A DNA stretch of 53,009 bases from positions 1 to 53,009 of the IMG/VR virus record IMGVR_UViG_3300035698_018814; one strand, written 5' to 3'. The position numbers and the translations under genes were made by a program. The notes beneath the pieces were generated by a model. It worked only from the letters and a program-made list of their open reading frames with translations, was not told where the DNA came from and did no database searches. This document shows positions 13,267 through 23,908 of the stretch, in pieces. Each line of letters begins with the position of its first letter. Within the stretch, counting starts at the first letter, position 1. This stretch comes from a virus.

Positions 13267-14082
13267 TTATTTTATTTCTAATTTCGCTGTTGCCATACCG
13301 ATATTATATTTTGCTATAAATTCATCTGGTACCCAAGCAAAGTCATTGTCGCCCCATGAGGTTCCCCACGAATTGAGAATTTTAACAAATCCTGGTTTGG
13401 TTGCTACACCAAGAATCGCATGACCTCCCCAGTATTTTTCCTTAGTTGTATCAGGCATTGGAATCTTCCCATCTTTATTAAAGATGAAACTATCATATAT
13501 TTTTATGCCTAATACAACAGGTCTATTATTGAGTATTATTTTTTTCATTGCATAAACATTATTTATGTTTTGAATATAATTTACTTTCCATTTCTTCTTA
13601 ATCATTAATGCAAATGACTGAAATAATGCATCTGGTTCACCATTAAAATTATACCATTTATTAGGCCACATAACTTCAGCGCACAAACCATACTTCATTA
13701 TTGTTTCAAATGTTTCATATATTGTCTGTCCTGAATCTTTAGGATAACTACCCCTCATTACTCTAGCAAAATAATAATGGAACATCTCTGAGAATCCTTT
13801 ACCTTTAAATTCTTGCATCTTTAAAATTCTAGGCTGTTGCATATTCATCATTAATTCCACCCAACTAAGAACAGCATGACTTCCACAACTACCCTTTGAT
13901 TGCTTTTTATATTCTAGAATGTATTGTGACAAATCATTGCTGTTGGTATCAGGATTACCTCTCAGCCCTACGATACTAACAACCTTATCTTTCTTTGTTA
14001 ATGTAACAGGAATTATATTTGTTACTTTATTTGATGTTAATAAATTCTTTATAATATATATCCATTCGTTTATTGATTTCAT
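13267..14082 (-). CDS. papain-like cysteine peptidase (C1A type)
   Basis: A 271-residue protein with the three papain landmarks in order: QSKGSCGSHA (likely catalytic Cys66, with Gln61 as oxyanion helper), GGHAILGV (His221) and ILNSWGTSWGD (Asn237). No signal peptide and no pro-region are evident. The start at 14082 is preferred to 14094 because GAGGTG lies four bases upstream of it. It is placed between the baseplate hub and two lysis-type membrane proteins. It could digest the host S-layer, be a virion entry enzyme, or process tail proteins. An alternative alignment puts His at the catalytic Cys position, but the order Gln...GSC favours the active reading. Confidence 0.85.
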   Translation of the reverse strand: MKSINEWIYIIKNLLTSNKVTNIIPVTLTKKDKVVSIVGLRGNPDTNSNDLSQYILEYKKQSKGSCGSHAVLSWVELMMNMQQPRILKMQEFKGKGFSEMFHYYFARVMRGSYPKDSGQTIYETFETIMKYGLCAEVMWPNKWYNFNGEPDALFQSFALMIKKKWKVNYIQNINNVYAMKKIILNNRPVVLGIKIYDSFIFNKDGKIPMPDTTKEKYWGGHAILGVATKPGFVKILNSWGTSWGDNDFAWVPDEFIAKYNIGMATAKLEIK

Positions 14083-14090
14083 TTTACACC

Positions 14091-15608
14091 TCATTTGAGT
14101 AATACTGCAAGAGTACTTATTTTTGGATTTGGATTTTCTGTATCACTCGTAAGAGTTATTCTTACAACAACATCACTACCTGTATCTGCTCCTATCTTTG
14201 TATAAAGAGTATCTGCTGTTGCTGTTGTATATGTCGAACCAAGATTTAAACTCACTTCTATTGTTGAAGAATCAAGGTCCTGCCCCTTCACCTTTAAAAC
14301 AAATTGTGTTATTTCTGTATCTTGCTCATAAGTTAAAGATGTTCCTTCGCCGGTTGTTTCTCCTGTCGTAAGAATCAATTCTCCGTTATCATTATTAGTA
14401 AAATTAGTAGATGCTGTAAATTCTGTAAGGTCTGCAAATACCATTACTATTGAAAAATTCATTCCGTATACATTGTCAACTTCTCTCAATGCTTCGTCTT
14501 CTTTTCTTATTCTTGCACTCATCATAAAACTTATTTGCTCTGGTTGATTTACTGTTATACTTGTTGTGAATCCTTCAACATCATAATTGTGGGTGAATGT
14601 TTTTATTCTGAATGTATCATCTACACCATCAAGAGGAGATAAAATATAAATATTCTGTCCTGGTCTCAAAGTATCCATTCCAATTACAGTTACAGTTCCA
14701 TTATCTTCTTGTGTAACTAATTGTTGAAGTTTAGCAGTAGCATAATCTTTTATTGTATCAATTTCAAGTAATGCGTTATTCTTTTCCACACTTTCCCTTA
14801 TCCATGTAGCGTCTTGATTTGTTTCATCTTCTTTAGTATAAATTCTTGGCATTCCTTCTTCCGGATAACCATATTGCCTTATTTTATTTCTCACTGAATC
14901 AATACCAACTGATATATTTAAATCGAGAATATTATAACTAAAGATTGCTCCTTCATTATTATTGTCATCACTATATCTTTCAAATAGATGCCAATCTTTG
15001 TTCCACTCACAATAATAATCATATTGAGTTGACGCATCTCCCATAAATTTTCTCAGCTCTTCAAAACAAGCAAGAAGGGATTTATCTTGCCACTTAACAG
15101 AATATCTTTTATTAACTGAAATAACATTAGTAGATGTAAATCCTGGAAGATATGTTTCTATTAAATCTTTAAATATAGCACTTGATATCTGATTGGTATA
15201 TGTTTTAGTTACAAATACTTCTTTTGATTCTATACCATAACCCCATCCTATAATAGATATGAATCTTCCTCCAAGCCCCATCTGTCTTGGTTGTTTAATG
15301 AGATATCCTTCCCATTTCTGAACATAAGTATCATAACCAAAATAAACTCTTATGATTTCGCCTCCTTCCCACAAACCAGTATATTTTCCTGAAGGATTAG
15401 GAAGTCTTATATTTATATCGTCAACTTGATTATTTAAATTTCTTACGAGCATCCAGGATAACACATCTTCAGTTATATCAGTGGTTACTTCTGTTGGCTC
15501 TCCTAGATTTGAAATTACTTCAATCTTAAATTCCGGAGCATCTACCTTTACAGGTATCCAAATTCTGGCAGCTCTAGTTTCTGTATATCTTTCTGGATAG
15601 TCTGGCAT
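14091..15608 (-). CDS. baseplate hub / tail-tip protein (gpD/gp27-like)
   Basis: A 505-residue protein. The N-terminal part (NLNNQVDDINIRLPNP, then GGEIIRVYFGYD and WEGYLIKQP) follows the tail hub pattern of late-control D proteins, and the middle has a DTLRPGQNIYILSP segment typical of these hubs. The last 110 residues form a Thr-rich beta domain. It is downstream of the tape measure and the giant surface proteins and upstream of the peptidase. Confidence 0.75.
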   Translation of the reverse strand: MPDYPERYTETRAARIWIPVKVDAPEFKIEVISNLGEPTEVTTDITEDVLSWMLVRNLNNQVDDINIRLPNPSGKYTGLWEGGEIIRVYFGYDTYVQKWEGYLIKQPRQMGLGGRFISIIGWGYGIESKEVFVTKTYTNQISSAIFKDLIETYLPGFTSTNVISVNKRYSVKWQDKSLLACFEELRKFMGDASTQYDYYCEWNKDWHLFERYSDDNNNEGAIFSYNILDLNISVGIDSVRNKIRQYGYPEEGMPRIYTKEDETNQDATWIRESVEKNNALLEIDTIKDYATAKLQQLVTQEDNGTVTVIGMDTLRPGQNIYILSPLDGVDDTFRIKTFTHNYDVEGFTTSITVNQPEQISFMMSARIRKEDEALREVDNVYGMNFSIVMVFADLTEFTASTNFTNNDNGELILTTGETTGEGTSLTYEQDTEITQFVLKVKGQDLDSSTIEVSLNLGSTYTTATADTLYTKIGADTGSDVVVRITLTSDTENPNPKISTLAVLLK

Positions 15609-15609
15609 T

Positions 15610-18600
15610 TTAGTCCCACTTCACGCATTCTGCACATTTACTTTCATAATAAAAATTAGGTGATATTAAATATGTTCCTGAGCATGAATATAAATCTGCC
15701 CAATACCATAATGGAATTCTTTGAAGATATACCGCACCATTCGTAAAATTGTACCATACTGATGTATTAGTAAAATTGAATTGCTGAGGCAGAGATGTAT
15801 CATTACTTGCATATAAACCAACGCAGGAATCATCAATAGACCAAAGCTTTACTCTGATATCCATAGGATATTCCCCTTCTCCCTTTGATGTCACATTATG
15901 AATTGGTATGGTTTCTGATTGACCTAATGGAGTTACATTCTTGCTAGTTGATATCTCTGGTACGAAATCCATATAAGTATATAATCTTGGAAGAGTAATA
16001 TTAAATTCTGAATACCTTGTATCTATGTATCTGGTTCTGCTTGTATTGAATGTGCTTCCTATATGACCTATAATTTCCAATGCCGCGATGATATCATAAT
16101 AACGGAAATTGGTATCAGATATTTCAAGCTTACCTGAGGTTGTTGAATATAAATCAAATGGTACTAAAGGCCATAGAGTTGTTGTTTCTACTCCATAGCT
16201 TACATTTATATCTGTAACATTAACTGTTGCGTTCGAATCTGATATAAATGTAACAGGAACCATACAATAATTTACACTCATATTACATTCCTGCTGAAGA
16301 TATTTATTTATTGATTCAAGCGTTGCGATAACTTCAACAGATGTATTGAATTTACCTGTGCCATTATATTCGTAAGTTCCATCACTTCCAACATCTATTT
16401 TTAGATTATATGGATATTCATATTGAGCTATTGTATCATTTGCAAATGTCTTAGTTTGTGTAACATTATCATCTCCCCATACTATAAAAGTACAATTTAA
16501 TACTTCCCCAATACTGAAATCATCATACTCAAGACTGCCTGTTGAGTTAGTATGATTCTCAACAGCCCATGATAAATTTATATTATTTTGTATTTCAGTA
16601 ACATCAGGAACACCAGCAATCACCCAAGAAGCATTTGCGTAAGCTTGAGCAATATCCCCATAATAAAATACTGCATTTGCATAAGTCATATTCCAAGAGC
16701 AAATAACTTCTGAATTGTTATAAATAAGAGGTATGGTTGTATTCGCTTCTGCTACTAATTCATTCTTCCTAATATAATATTGACCATAAGTAGCATTATG
16801 ATATGTAGCTCCATATACTCCATTTGTAGGTTGAGTGCCTCTTCTTCCAATCTCAAGGTCTGTATCTACAGGAGAAGATATATTAACTGTCCATAAGTCA
16901 AATTCTGTATCCCAGAATAATAAATATGTATCAGCTCCTGTTAAATTAATATATCCTATCAAATAACCATCTGTTGTTATATTTGTTTTATTCTGAAAAT
17001 CAACTGATTCAATCGCTTGGAAATTAAATGTATGGTTATTAGTTGCATGGAATCTTAAGAAATTAAATTCAGTTTCTCTTGTCTGAAAATAATTTCCAAT
17101 CATATAAAGTCTTCCTTGAGTTTTGTAAGCCGCATCATTACTATTTCCTCCTCTCGAAGTCATATTAGAATATCTAACATAATTATTATCAGCATAAAAT
17201 CTTAAATCAGTATATCCTCCGATTCCTGAGTGCTTTGCTCCGCCTGAACCAGAACCACCAGTTCCTCCTAATCCATCATGTTCTACATCTATAAAATAAA
17301 CCGAATCTCCATCAGCTTCAAGATAACAAGTTCCTCCTGCTCCTCCAATTCCATCATCTGCTTGTCCTCCATTTCCGCCATCAAGGTCGATATTTGTATT
17401 ATTCACATAAAGAGTTCCTTGAGTTGATTCAAATTCAAGATTGGAACTACCACCAGTTCCTCCTACTCCAGAATCAGATGCCCTTCCTCCTCCTTGACCT
17501 GTAATAGTAAATTTTGAATTATCAACATCACCTACCAAATCAAAAGATGCCACAGTATTACCTGCTCTATTAGAATAATCTTCTGTTATGGTACAGTCGC
17601 CGCCAGTCATTGTAAAAGTTGAACTATTAATATAAATATTTGTATCTGCAAATACATTAAATGCTATATCTCCTCCTCTTCCTGGTTCTTCTTCATTAGA
17701 ATCACATCCGCCACTTACATCATCTGCGTCTCCTCCAGTTACTGTTATTCCCCATTTTTCATAATAAACTGAATTAGTAATATTTATATCTAAATCAATA
17801 TCTCCTCCGTCACCACCTTTAGCACAAGCATCATCTGACGAATCTCCTTGTCCTCCATTTCCTCCGGTTGTAGTTATGTTAAGAGTATTATTATTATAAG
17901 AATTTGTAGATTTAATATCTACATAATTATCCTGAGCATCTCCTCCATCACCGTCATCATTATCAGTACCTGTATCACAATTAACTCCATTTCCAGAATC
18001 CCCTCCTGTCTGTGTTATTTCAACTTCATCCTCAGTATGATTTATTGCTCTTGTATAAATTTTATTATAACCAGAACTTCCGCCATTATTTCCATAATCT
18101 CCAGCTCCGCCATTACCACTTGTTTGGTCAATATCAACATCATTAAAGTCAAACGATATTGAAGCAGAAGTATTGAATAAAGTATCTCCTCCGAATCCTC
18201 CTAATTTTCCTCTACAATCATCATCTACTGTTGCATAACCATCACCTGCTGCTCCTAATCCGCCAGTCATTGTAAAATTACTATCTGTGATTTCAATATT
18301 AGATCCTATAATTGTAATTATTCCATCTCCTCCATATCCTCCATGGTCATGCGTAGCTACTTGACCAGGCCCGCCAGTCACTTCAATGCTTGAATCTATA
18401 ATTTTAACTTTCCAAGTTGATTTGATTATTATTTCTTGGTCATCACCTACCTTACCTGTATAACTTGCTGTCTGGTCATAAGTAACTCCATTAAATTCTA
18501 TACCATAACTTCCAGTATCATAATCTGTTCCTGTAAGAGTGCCACTACATTTATAAAAATAACCTTCCAGCTCACACTCATCATCATAATCAGCTACTAC

Positions 18601-18654
18601 TACTGAGCAGAGCAAAAGTATTGCAATCATCCAAATTATTATTTTATTCGTCAT
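15610..18654 (-). CDS. secreted Gly-rich beta-helix-like glycoprotein
   Basis: A 1014-residue protein. The signal peptide (TNKIIIWMIAILLLC, cleavage near VVA-DY) is followed by about 550 residues in which 40-45-residue units end in Gly-rich turns such as TGGNGGQG and GGAGDYGNNGG, with Asp clusters, suggesting a beta-solenoid or polyglycine layers. The C-terminal 450 residues are Asn/Thr-rich with many N-x-S/T sequons. The ATG at 18654 overlaps the previous stop. It is probably a receptor-binding or cell-surface protein within the tail module. Confidence 0.6.
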   Translation of the reverse strand: MTNKIIIWMIAILLLCSVVVADYDDECELEGYFYKCSGTLTGTDYDTGSYGIEFNGVTYDQTASYTGKVGDDQEIIIKSTWKVKIIDSSIEVTGGPGQVATHDHGGYGGDGIITIIGSNIEITDSNFTMTGGLGAAGDGYATVDDDCRGKLGGFGGDTLFNTSASISFDFNDVDIDQTSGNGGAGDYGNNGGSSGYNKIYTRAINHTEDEVEITQTGGDSGNGVNCDTGTDNDDGDGGDAQDNYVDIKSTNSYNNNTLNITTTGGNGGQGDSSDDACAKGGDGGDIDLDINITNSVYYEKWGITVTGGDADDVSGGCDSNEEEPGRGGDIAFNVFADTNIYINSSTFTMTGGDCTITEDYSNRAGNTVASFDLVGDVDNSKFTITGQGGGRASDSGVGGTGGSSNLEFESTQGTLYVNNTNIDLDGGNGGQADDGIGGAGGTCYLEADGDSVYFIDVEHDGLGGTGGSGSGGAKHSGIGGYTDLRFYADNNYVRYSNMTSRGGNSNDAAYKTQGRLYMIGNYFQTRETEFNFLRFHATNNHTFNFQAIESVDFQNKTNITTDGYLIGYINLTGADTYLLFWDTEFDLWTVNISSPVDTDLEIGRRGTQPTNGVYGATYHNATYGQYYIRKNELVAEANTTIPLIYNNSEVICSWNMTYANAVFYYGDIAQAYANASWVIAGVPDVTEIQNNINLSWAVENHTNSTGSLEYDDFSIGEVLNCTFIVWGDDNVTQTKTFANDTIAQYEYPYNLKIDVGSDGTYEYNGTGKFNTSVEVIATLESINKYLQQECNMSVNYCMVPVTFISDSNATVNVTDINVSYGVETTTLWPLVPFDLYSTTSGKLEISDTNFRYYDIIAALEIIGHIGSTFNTSRTRYIDTRYSEFNITLPRLYTYMDFVPEISTSKNVTPLGQSETIPIHNVTSKGEGEYPMDIRVKLWSIDDSCVGLYASNDTSLPQQFNFTNTSVWYNFTNGAVYLQRIPLWYWADLYSCSGTYLISPNFYYESKCAECVKWD

Positions 18655-21600
18655 CTCCAATAATCACCTGTTATATTTAATCTAAGGAAATTTACTATAA
18701 TATTTCTTGTAATATTTATATATCTTATCTGCGAACCTGTATAATTAATGCTCAATGTCTTTGTCCCATTCATTATGGTAATATTATTAGCTGTTGTATT
18801 CTGGTCATTCATATAATAATTTATCGGATTGATTGGAAGTATTATATCATCTGTTGAATATCTCACATCTATATCTTGAATAGTAACTGTTCCTGGCCCA
18901 TCAAATTTAATAATGATTGGAATAGCACAAGTATCAGTGCTTCCACAATTTGCTGTTCTATATGAATTTACATCAGCTATTCCAAGGTCGACTTCTCTTG
19001 CTGTAGTAATTTTTGTTCTTCCACTATTATTATATTGTAAATCTGAAGAGCCAGTCATATTGATTGTAACATTTTCTGGGTATTGACCAAATCTTGTTAT
19101 ATTTATTTCTTTAAGCCAACTCTCACTCGTACCTGAAGTTGTTTCATATTTAATTTTATATTTTAATACTTTACCGGGATAGCTGAAAGTATGTTCTGTT
19201 CCTGAGTATACTTCTTCCCAATTAGTTCCATTATTAATTGAAAGATAATAAGTTATCACTCCTGTATTTGCTTTAACTGTATCAGTTTCTAATAATGCTG
19301 TTGTCATATTCTGAGTTTTCTCTGACAATTCTGCTGAATATAAATAATGGGTTTCAAAATCTTTAGTATTAAATTTAACAATTCCCCAGAAATTATCAAT
19401 ACTATTCATAGATGAAGCAGATACATTTATTGAATTATTATTATAAAATTCATCTTGGAAGCTTCCATTATATCCGTCTGTAACAATATCTATGGTTGCA
19501 GAAGTAATCTCAAAATCAGATGGCACTTCAATATAAACAGTTTGATTATAGCTTCCTGAAGTATTGGATGTGATATCTTTAGTTTCTGAGCTATCATTAA
19601 GAGCAGAAACTTTACCACTATTTCCTTGTAATGCTCCTGTAATTGTAATATCTGTTACTTGGTCACTTCCGATATCTACTGTTGTATCAGTAGGATAGAA
19701 CTGATGAAGTTGTTTAAAATCTATATCATAAAATTGTAAATCTCCTGCAGTAGCAACTGTATAATTTATTACAAGAGGATTAAAATCTGTACAACCATTT
19801 ATATCTGATAAATTAAATATTATTTGTTGTGGGTCTGTAAGATTATCATTTTCTATTAAATCAACAACTCCATCTGCACATATATCAAAGCTTACATTTT
19901 TTGCTGTATTATTTGTATAAATCTTAAATGATGCAAGAGTAAGAGTATCTTCTGTTTTCAAATTAAATTTAATTTGATAATCTATTCCTGTTGTTACAGT
20001 ATACCAACTGCTTGTTTCGTTATCTTCCATATCATCAAAATATATTATACTCTTATCTGATTTGGAACCTGACAAATCCATTGATGCATTAATCAAAAGC
20101 TTTATATTATGAAGCTCAAATTCTGCTGTATGATTTTCTCTTACTGAGTAATTCTTTGCTGAATATGTTTGGTTTTCCCAACCTGTAAGATATGTATAAT
20201 TTTCTACTGTAAAATTATAAAATAGATTTCCTGTAGCATTCTGAGAGATATTCAATCCCAATCCTGGTGATATAATATCAAGCCATATATCTTCTCCTGC
20301 TATCTCACAACTTCTATTATCAGATGTAACATTTATGTATGCATGAGTTCCATACTCATAACTTCTATTTGATGCTACACCATCAAAATAAATCTCAACT
20401 TGAGGTCTGATTGTTAATGTTGTTGAATTGAACCAAGCACCAGTATCTCCTGCAGTATCATTTGCCGCACAAGATAAAAACCATGTCTCGCATGAGGTTG
20501 TATTCAGATATGATAAATTTATAACATTTACTTCTGTTCCGATAGTATAAGTAGATGAAAAATTATTTAACCATGCCACATCATTTCTATAAATAGTCCA
20601 GTTGAATGATACATCTTCTAGCTCAATATCAGTTGAATTACAATATCCCATAAAATCTGTTGTATTGTCTCCTGTTAACGGGCTCCATCTTGCAGATGAA
20701 TTAGGAGCATCATTCACTGGTGTAACATTTATTGTAAAATTAGTTGAATTATAAGAATAATTATCCCATACTGTTAAATTACAAGAGGTCAATCCGAACC
20801 AATGATTTCCGGGAGTCATATTATAAGATGTTTGATTGGCATAATATTGAAGTTTTTGATCGTGTTGATATAAATCTGAAATTTCAGAGGGAGTTAAAGT
20901 TACATTCCATATTTTAAATTGGTCAATTTTTCCTGATGCAAAAGAAGTACCACCATCTCCTCTTGTCATAATTTTTGTAGTTCCAACACCACCCATAGCA
21001 GAGCCTGGAGTTATTGAAGTACCTACTTGAGAACCATCAATATATAAAATTCCAACACTTCCATCCCAAGTAAAACCTATTTGATGCCAATCACCATCAC
21101 TTATTGCACCGCCACCATCTCTTGCAGTACCTCTTAACCAAAGACCTCCATTTTGATATCCTAAAATAAAATCTGAAGCATAAGGGCCTAAAGTATGAGC
21201 TTGTGCAACCATATAAACACTTCCGGAATTAATATCCTTAGCCCAAGTAAATAAACTGAAAGCACCTGAACCAGATAAATCTACATTTAAATTTGTATCT
21301 ATATAATCATTAACACCATCAAATTCATACATATTATCTACATGACCACTTTTATTCCAAATAGCTCCATTATAAACAGTACCATTACTTTCTGAGTTTG
21401 AACTATCTAATGTTTTATCGTTTATTGTTTGATTTGCATTAAATTCATAATTAAGTATTAAATTTGTTTTATCATAAGAAGTATATATTACAGGATTAGT
21501 TCCATAAATTGAACAATTAACTCTTGATTCATTAGCAGAATATGCATATAATGTGAGAGTTTGATTTTCTCCATTATCATCTATATAATTTCCAGGGTCA

Positions 21601-23540
21601 ATCCATGCTGAGAGATTATCTTCTGTAAAATTCTGTTGGGGTATTTGCCACACTTCTGGGGTCAAGCTCTGAATTGACATTCTCCAATCTTGATATGTAC
21701 CACTATGAGTATCATTACAAGTTAATCTATAATCATAAATTCCTACATCTGCTAAATCAGATGTAAAAGTTCCTATACCAGAATCTATATTTATCGTGAA
21801 AAACTCTGTTGTATTTCCAAAATAAGTTATAGAATCGTAATCTGAATCAGAACAATTTATGTCAATAGTAACGTCATTACCATAAAACACACTAACATTT
21901 TCTACAGTTTCATTAAATGTTGGCGGCCAATTAAGTAATTCTACGAACAAATTATTCACCCCAAATGATGATGTATAATCTGTCGTATTACCTCCTAGAG
22001 TCCACACCAAAGAATTCCCGTTAACATTACAATTAGTTAATGTATCATTCGTAACATCACTTACCCAAGTAGTTCCATTATCACATGATATATTATACAC
22101 ACAACTATATATGCCTGTACAATTAGAATCAGTAGTCAATGTAAAATTTGAAAAATTCATTGGTGATGTGGTAATATTTGATTGAGCTATTGAATTAACA
22201 TAACCATCTGGAAAACTAAAGTTGTATTCGTGCAAACTAGTATTTGATACACCTAAACAATCTATAAGAGTACTCCATACACTCATAGACGAAGATACTA
22301 ATAATGATGCATTTTCAAAACCCTGAGTTATTAACTTCGTTGTAAATGTTCCATTGATATATAAATATGTATTATTATCAGAATCATTATAGAATAAATT
22401 GTATGTACTATTACCAATATCATAGTTAGCTATCCCTGCTTTATTAACTATAGTATATTCTTGTTTAGAACCAGTACCCACTCCTATGCCGTCCCATTCA
22501 AGAATACCAATGGTAGTATTTATTTTGCTCCCATCACATGCACCGCCTCCTAATGGTGATATATCTGCATAGGTAGATAGAATAACTGTATAATTCTTTG
22601 CAATTCCTTTAGTGATATTTAGTTTAGTATTCAATGCTGTGTTAGTAACACCTGCGCCAGAATCTGTCATACTTCTTCTTCCACACACACGCAATACACC
22701 ATTAGATTCATTGGAAAGATTGTACAATCCTGCTGACACACAAACACCTTCTGCATTTGTACTATATGCTGATGTGTTTACACTATTATCATCAAAATTA
22801 TCATAGTTTAATGTGACATCTGTATTAAACAATCTAAGCATTCCATTATCTATTTCCATTGTTGTAAATGTAGTATGTATTTCTGATGTATTGGAAAATG
22901 GTTCTGTGTATGTTAAATTGAAAGATTGTGGTGGAGGGTCAAATAATCTCACATCAAATATTGCATAATCAGTTGTAAGCTTTTCTGATTTAACATACAT
23001 ACTACCTGATGCATATATCCAACCTAATCTATATCCTAACCACCATTCCACTTTCATATTCTTTCCGAATGATTGACTTGTTTGATTACCGTCAAGCTTG
23101 AATGATGCTCCGTTATAATCTAAATCTCTTACTTCATATCTATAATAATATCCCGTACCATTATAAATTTCTACAGTATGACTTATAGGGAATTGTTCTT
23201 TATCTTTTAAATTGCCATCAAAATAATAAGTATCTTTTATTACAGGACCTCTCTGATAAGGAGTAGTTCTTACAATCGTAACATTCTTTGTTATATTATC
23301 CATAAAAGTTTCAACAGTAATTCCTGAAGATACCCTATTCATATTCGAGTTTCCGTCCTGAAGTTTATTAACTTCTCTTCCTGAAACAGTCCATATCCAC
23401 GGCATTGTATCATGAGGAACATAAAATGTAGTCTGGTCGTTATCAACTCTCATTCTCACATCAGGAGAAAGAGTTACATAAACAGCTGACAAGCTAATTA
23501 AAACAATTAAGAATCCGATTATATATTTTTGACTTGCCAT
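18651..23540 (-). CDS. giant membrane-anchored surface glycoprotein with LamG domain
   Basis: A 1629-residue protein, the largest in the window. One N-terminal membrane segment (IIGFLIVLISLSAVYVTL) is followed by a very long outer part: a DPPPQSFNLTYTEPF segment as in archaeal surface proteins, a cadherin-like region (DVTIDINCSDSDYDSITYFG), a LamG/concanavalin-type domain (from DNMYEFDGVNDYID through DGDWHQIGFTWDG to KIDQFKIWNVTLT), then NVTPVNDAPNSS. Dozens of sequons are present. It lies between a small tail gene and the hub, so it is probably a tail-tip adhesin that is secreted or membrane-tethered before assembly. Confidence 0.65.
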   Translation of the reverse strand: MASQKYIIGFLIVLISLSAVYVTLSPDVRMRVDNDQTTFYVPHDTMPWIWTVSGREVNKLQDGNSNMNRVSSGITVETFMDNITKNVTIVRTTPYQRGPVIKDTYYFDGNLKDKEQFPISHTVEIYNGTGYYYRYEVRDLDYNGASFKLDGNQTSQSFGKNMKVEWWLGYRLGWIYASGSMYVKSEKLTTDYAIFDVRLFDPPPQSFNLTYTEPFSNTSEIHTTFTTMEIDNGMLRLFNTDVTLNYDNFDDNSVNTSAYSTNAEGVCVSAGLYNLSNESNGVLRVCGRRSMTDSGAGVTNTALNTKLNITKGIAKNYTVILSTYADISPLGGGACDGSKINTTIGILEWDGIGVGTGSKQEYTIVNKAGIANYDIGNSTYNLFYNDSDNNTYLYINGTFTTKLITQGFENASLLVSSSMSVWSTLIDCLGVSNTSLHEYNFSFPDGYVNSIAQSNITTSPMNFSNFTLTTDSNCTGIYSCVYNISCDNGTTWVSDVTNDTLTNCNVNGNSLVWTLGGNTTDYTSSFGVNNLFVELLNWPPTFNETVENVSVFYGNDVTIDINCSDSDYDSITYFGNTTEFFTINIDSGIGTFTSDLADVGIYDYRLTCNDTHSGTYQDWRMSIQSLTPEVWQIPQQNFTEDNLSAWIDPGNYIDDNGENQTLTLYAYSANESRVNCSIYGTNPVIYTSYDKTNLILNYEFNANQTINDKTLDSSNSESNGTVYNGAIWNKSGHVDNMYEFDGVNDYIDTNLNVDLSGSGAFSLFTWAKDINSGSVYMVAQAHTLGPYASDFILGYQNGGLWLRGTARDGGGAISDGDWHQIGFTWDGSVGILYIDGSQVGTSITPGSAMGGVGTTKIMTRGDGGTSFASGKIDQFKIWNVTLTPSEISDLYQHDQKLQYYANQTSYNMTPGNHWFGLTSCNLTVWDNYSYNSTNFTINVTPVNDAPNSSARWSPLTGDNTTDFMGYCNSTDIELEDVSFNWTIYRNDVAWLNNFSSTYTIGTEVNVINLSYLNTTSCETWFLSCAANDTAGDTGAWFNSTTLTIRPQVEIYFDGVASNRSYEYGTHAYINVTSDNRSCEIAGEDIWLDIISPGLGLNISQNATGNLFYNFTVENYTYLTGWENQTYSAKNYSVRENHTAEFELHNIKLLINASMDLSGSKSDKSIIYFDDMEDNETSSWYTVTTGIDYQIKFNLKTEDTLTLASFKIYTNNTAKNVSFDICADGVVDLIENDNLTDPQQIIFNLSDINGCTDFNPLVINYTVATAGDLQFYDIDFKQLHQFYPTDTTVDIGSDQVTDITITGALQGNSGKVSALNDSSETKDITSNTSGSYNQTVYIEVPSDFEITSATIDIVTDGYNGSFQDEFYNNNSINVSASSMNSIDNFWGIVKFNTKDFETHYLYSAELSEKTQNMTTALLETDTVKANTGVITYYLSINNGTNWEEVYSGTEHTFSYPGKVLKYKIKYETTSGTSESWLKEINITRFGQYPENVTINMTGSSDLQYNNSGRTKITTAREVDLGIADVNSYRTANCGSTDTCAIPIIIKFDGPGTVTIQDIDVRYSTDDIILPINPINYYMNDQNTTANNITIMNGTKTLSINYTGSQIRYINITRNIIVNFLRLNITGDYWR

Positions 23541-23902
23541 TATGTTTGACTATATTCTTTACAAACAATTGTGAACGAATAAAATGTTGGTTGCCCTGCA
23601 TCGTATGGAATATCAACTGATTCAACAATAACTGTTATGCTGATTTCTCCATCTATAAAAGTCTGGGTTGTACCTTTATAACCTTCAAGGGTTGCTTTAG
23701 TTGTATCTTTAGTCGTAAAGCTCAATCTTCCAGATATTGTTATATTTCTACTATCTTGTCCCATCACTTGGTATATATTATTATTTCTTCCTGGAACTCT
23801 ATGCTCTGCTATCCTTGAATCTTTCGGTTTATTGAATCCTGTAACAGTATTATCTCCTACATTCAACTGCACCGCTCCTAATTGTATTATGCTTATTGTC
23901 AT
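23540..23902 (-). CDS. small tail protein (Dit-like candidate)
   Basis: A 120-residue beta-rich protein directly after the tape measure. The segments EHRVPGRNNNIYQVMG and NITISGRLSF, then LEGYKGTTQTF, resemble small distal-tail or hub-adaptor proteins found at this place. The specific family is not certain. Confidence 0.6.
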   Translation of the reverse strand: MTISIIQLGAVQLNVGDNTVTGFNKPKDSRIAEHRVPGRNNNIYQVMGQDSRNITISGRLSFTTKDTTKATLEGYKGTTQTFIDGEISITVIVESVDIPYDAGQPTFYSFTIVCKEYSQT

Positions 23903-23908
23903 TTTTTA

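Noticed and set aside
14083-14094. Alternative start of the cysteine peptidase at 14094
   Set aside because: The extra four codons contain the GAGGTG ribosome site of the downstream ATG.
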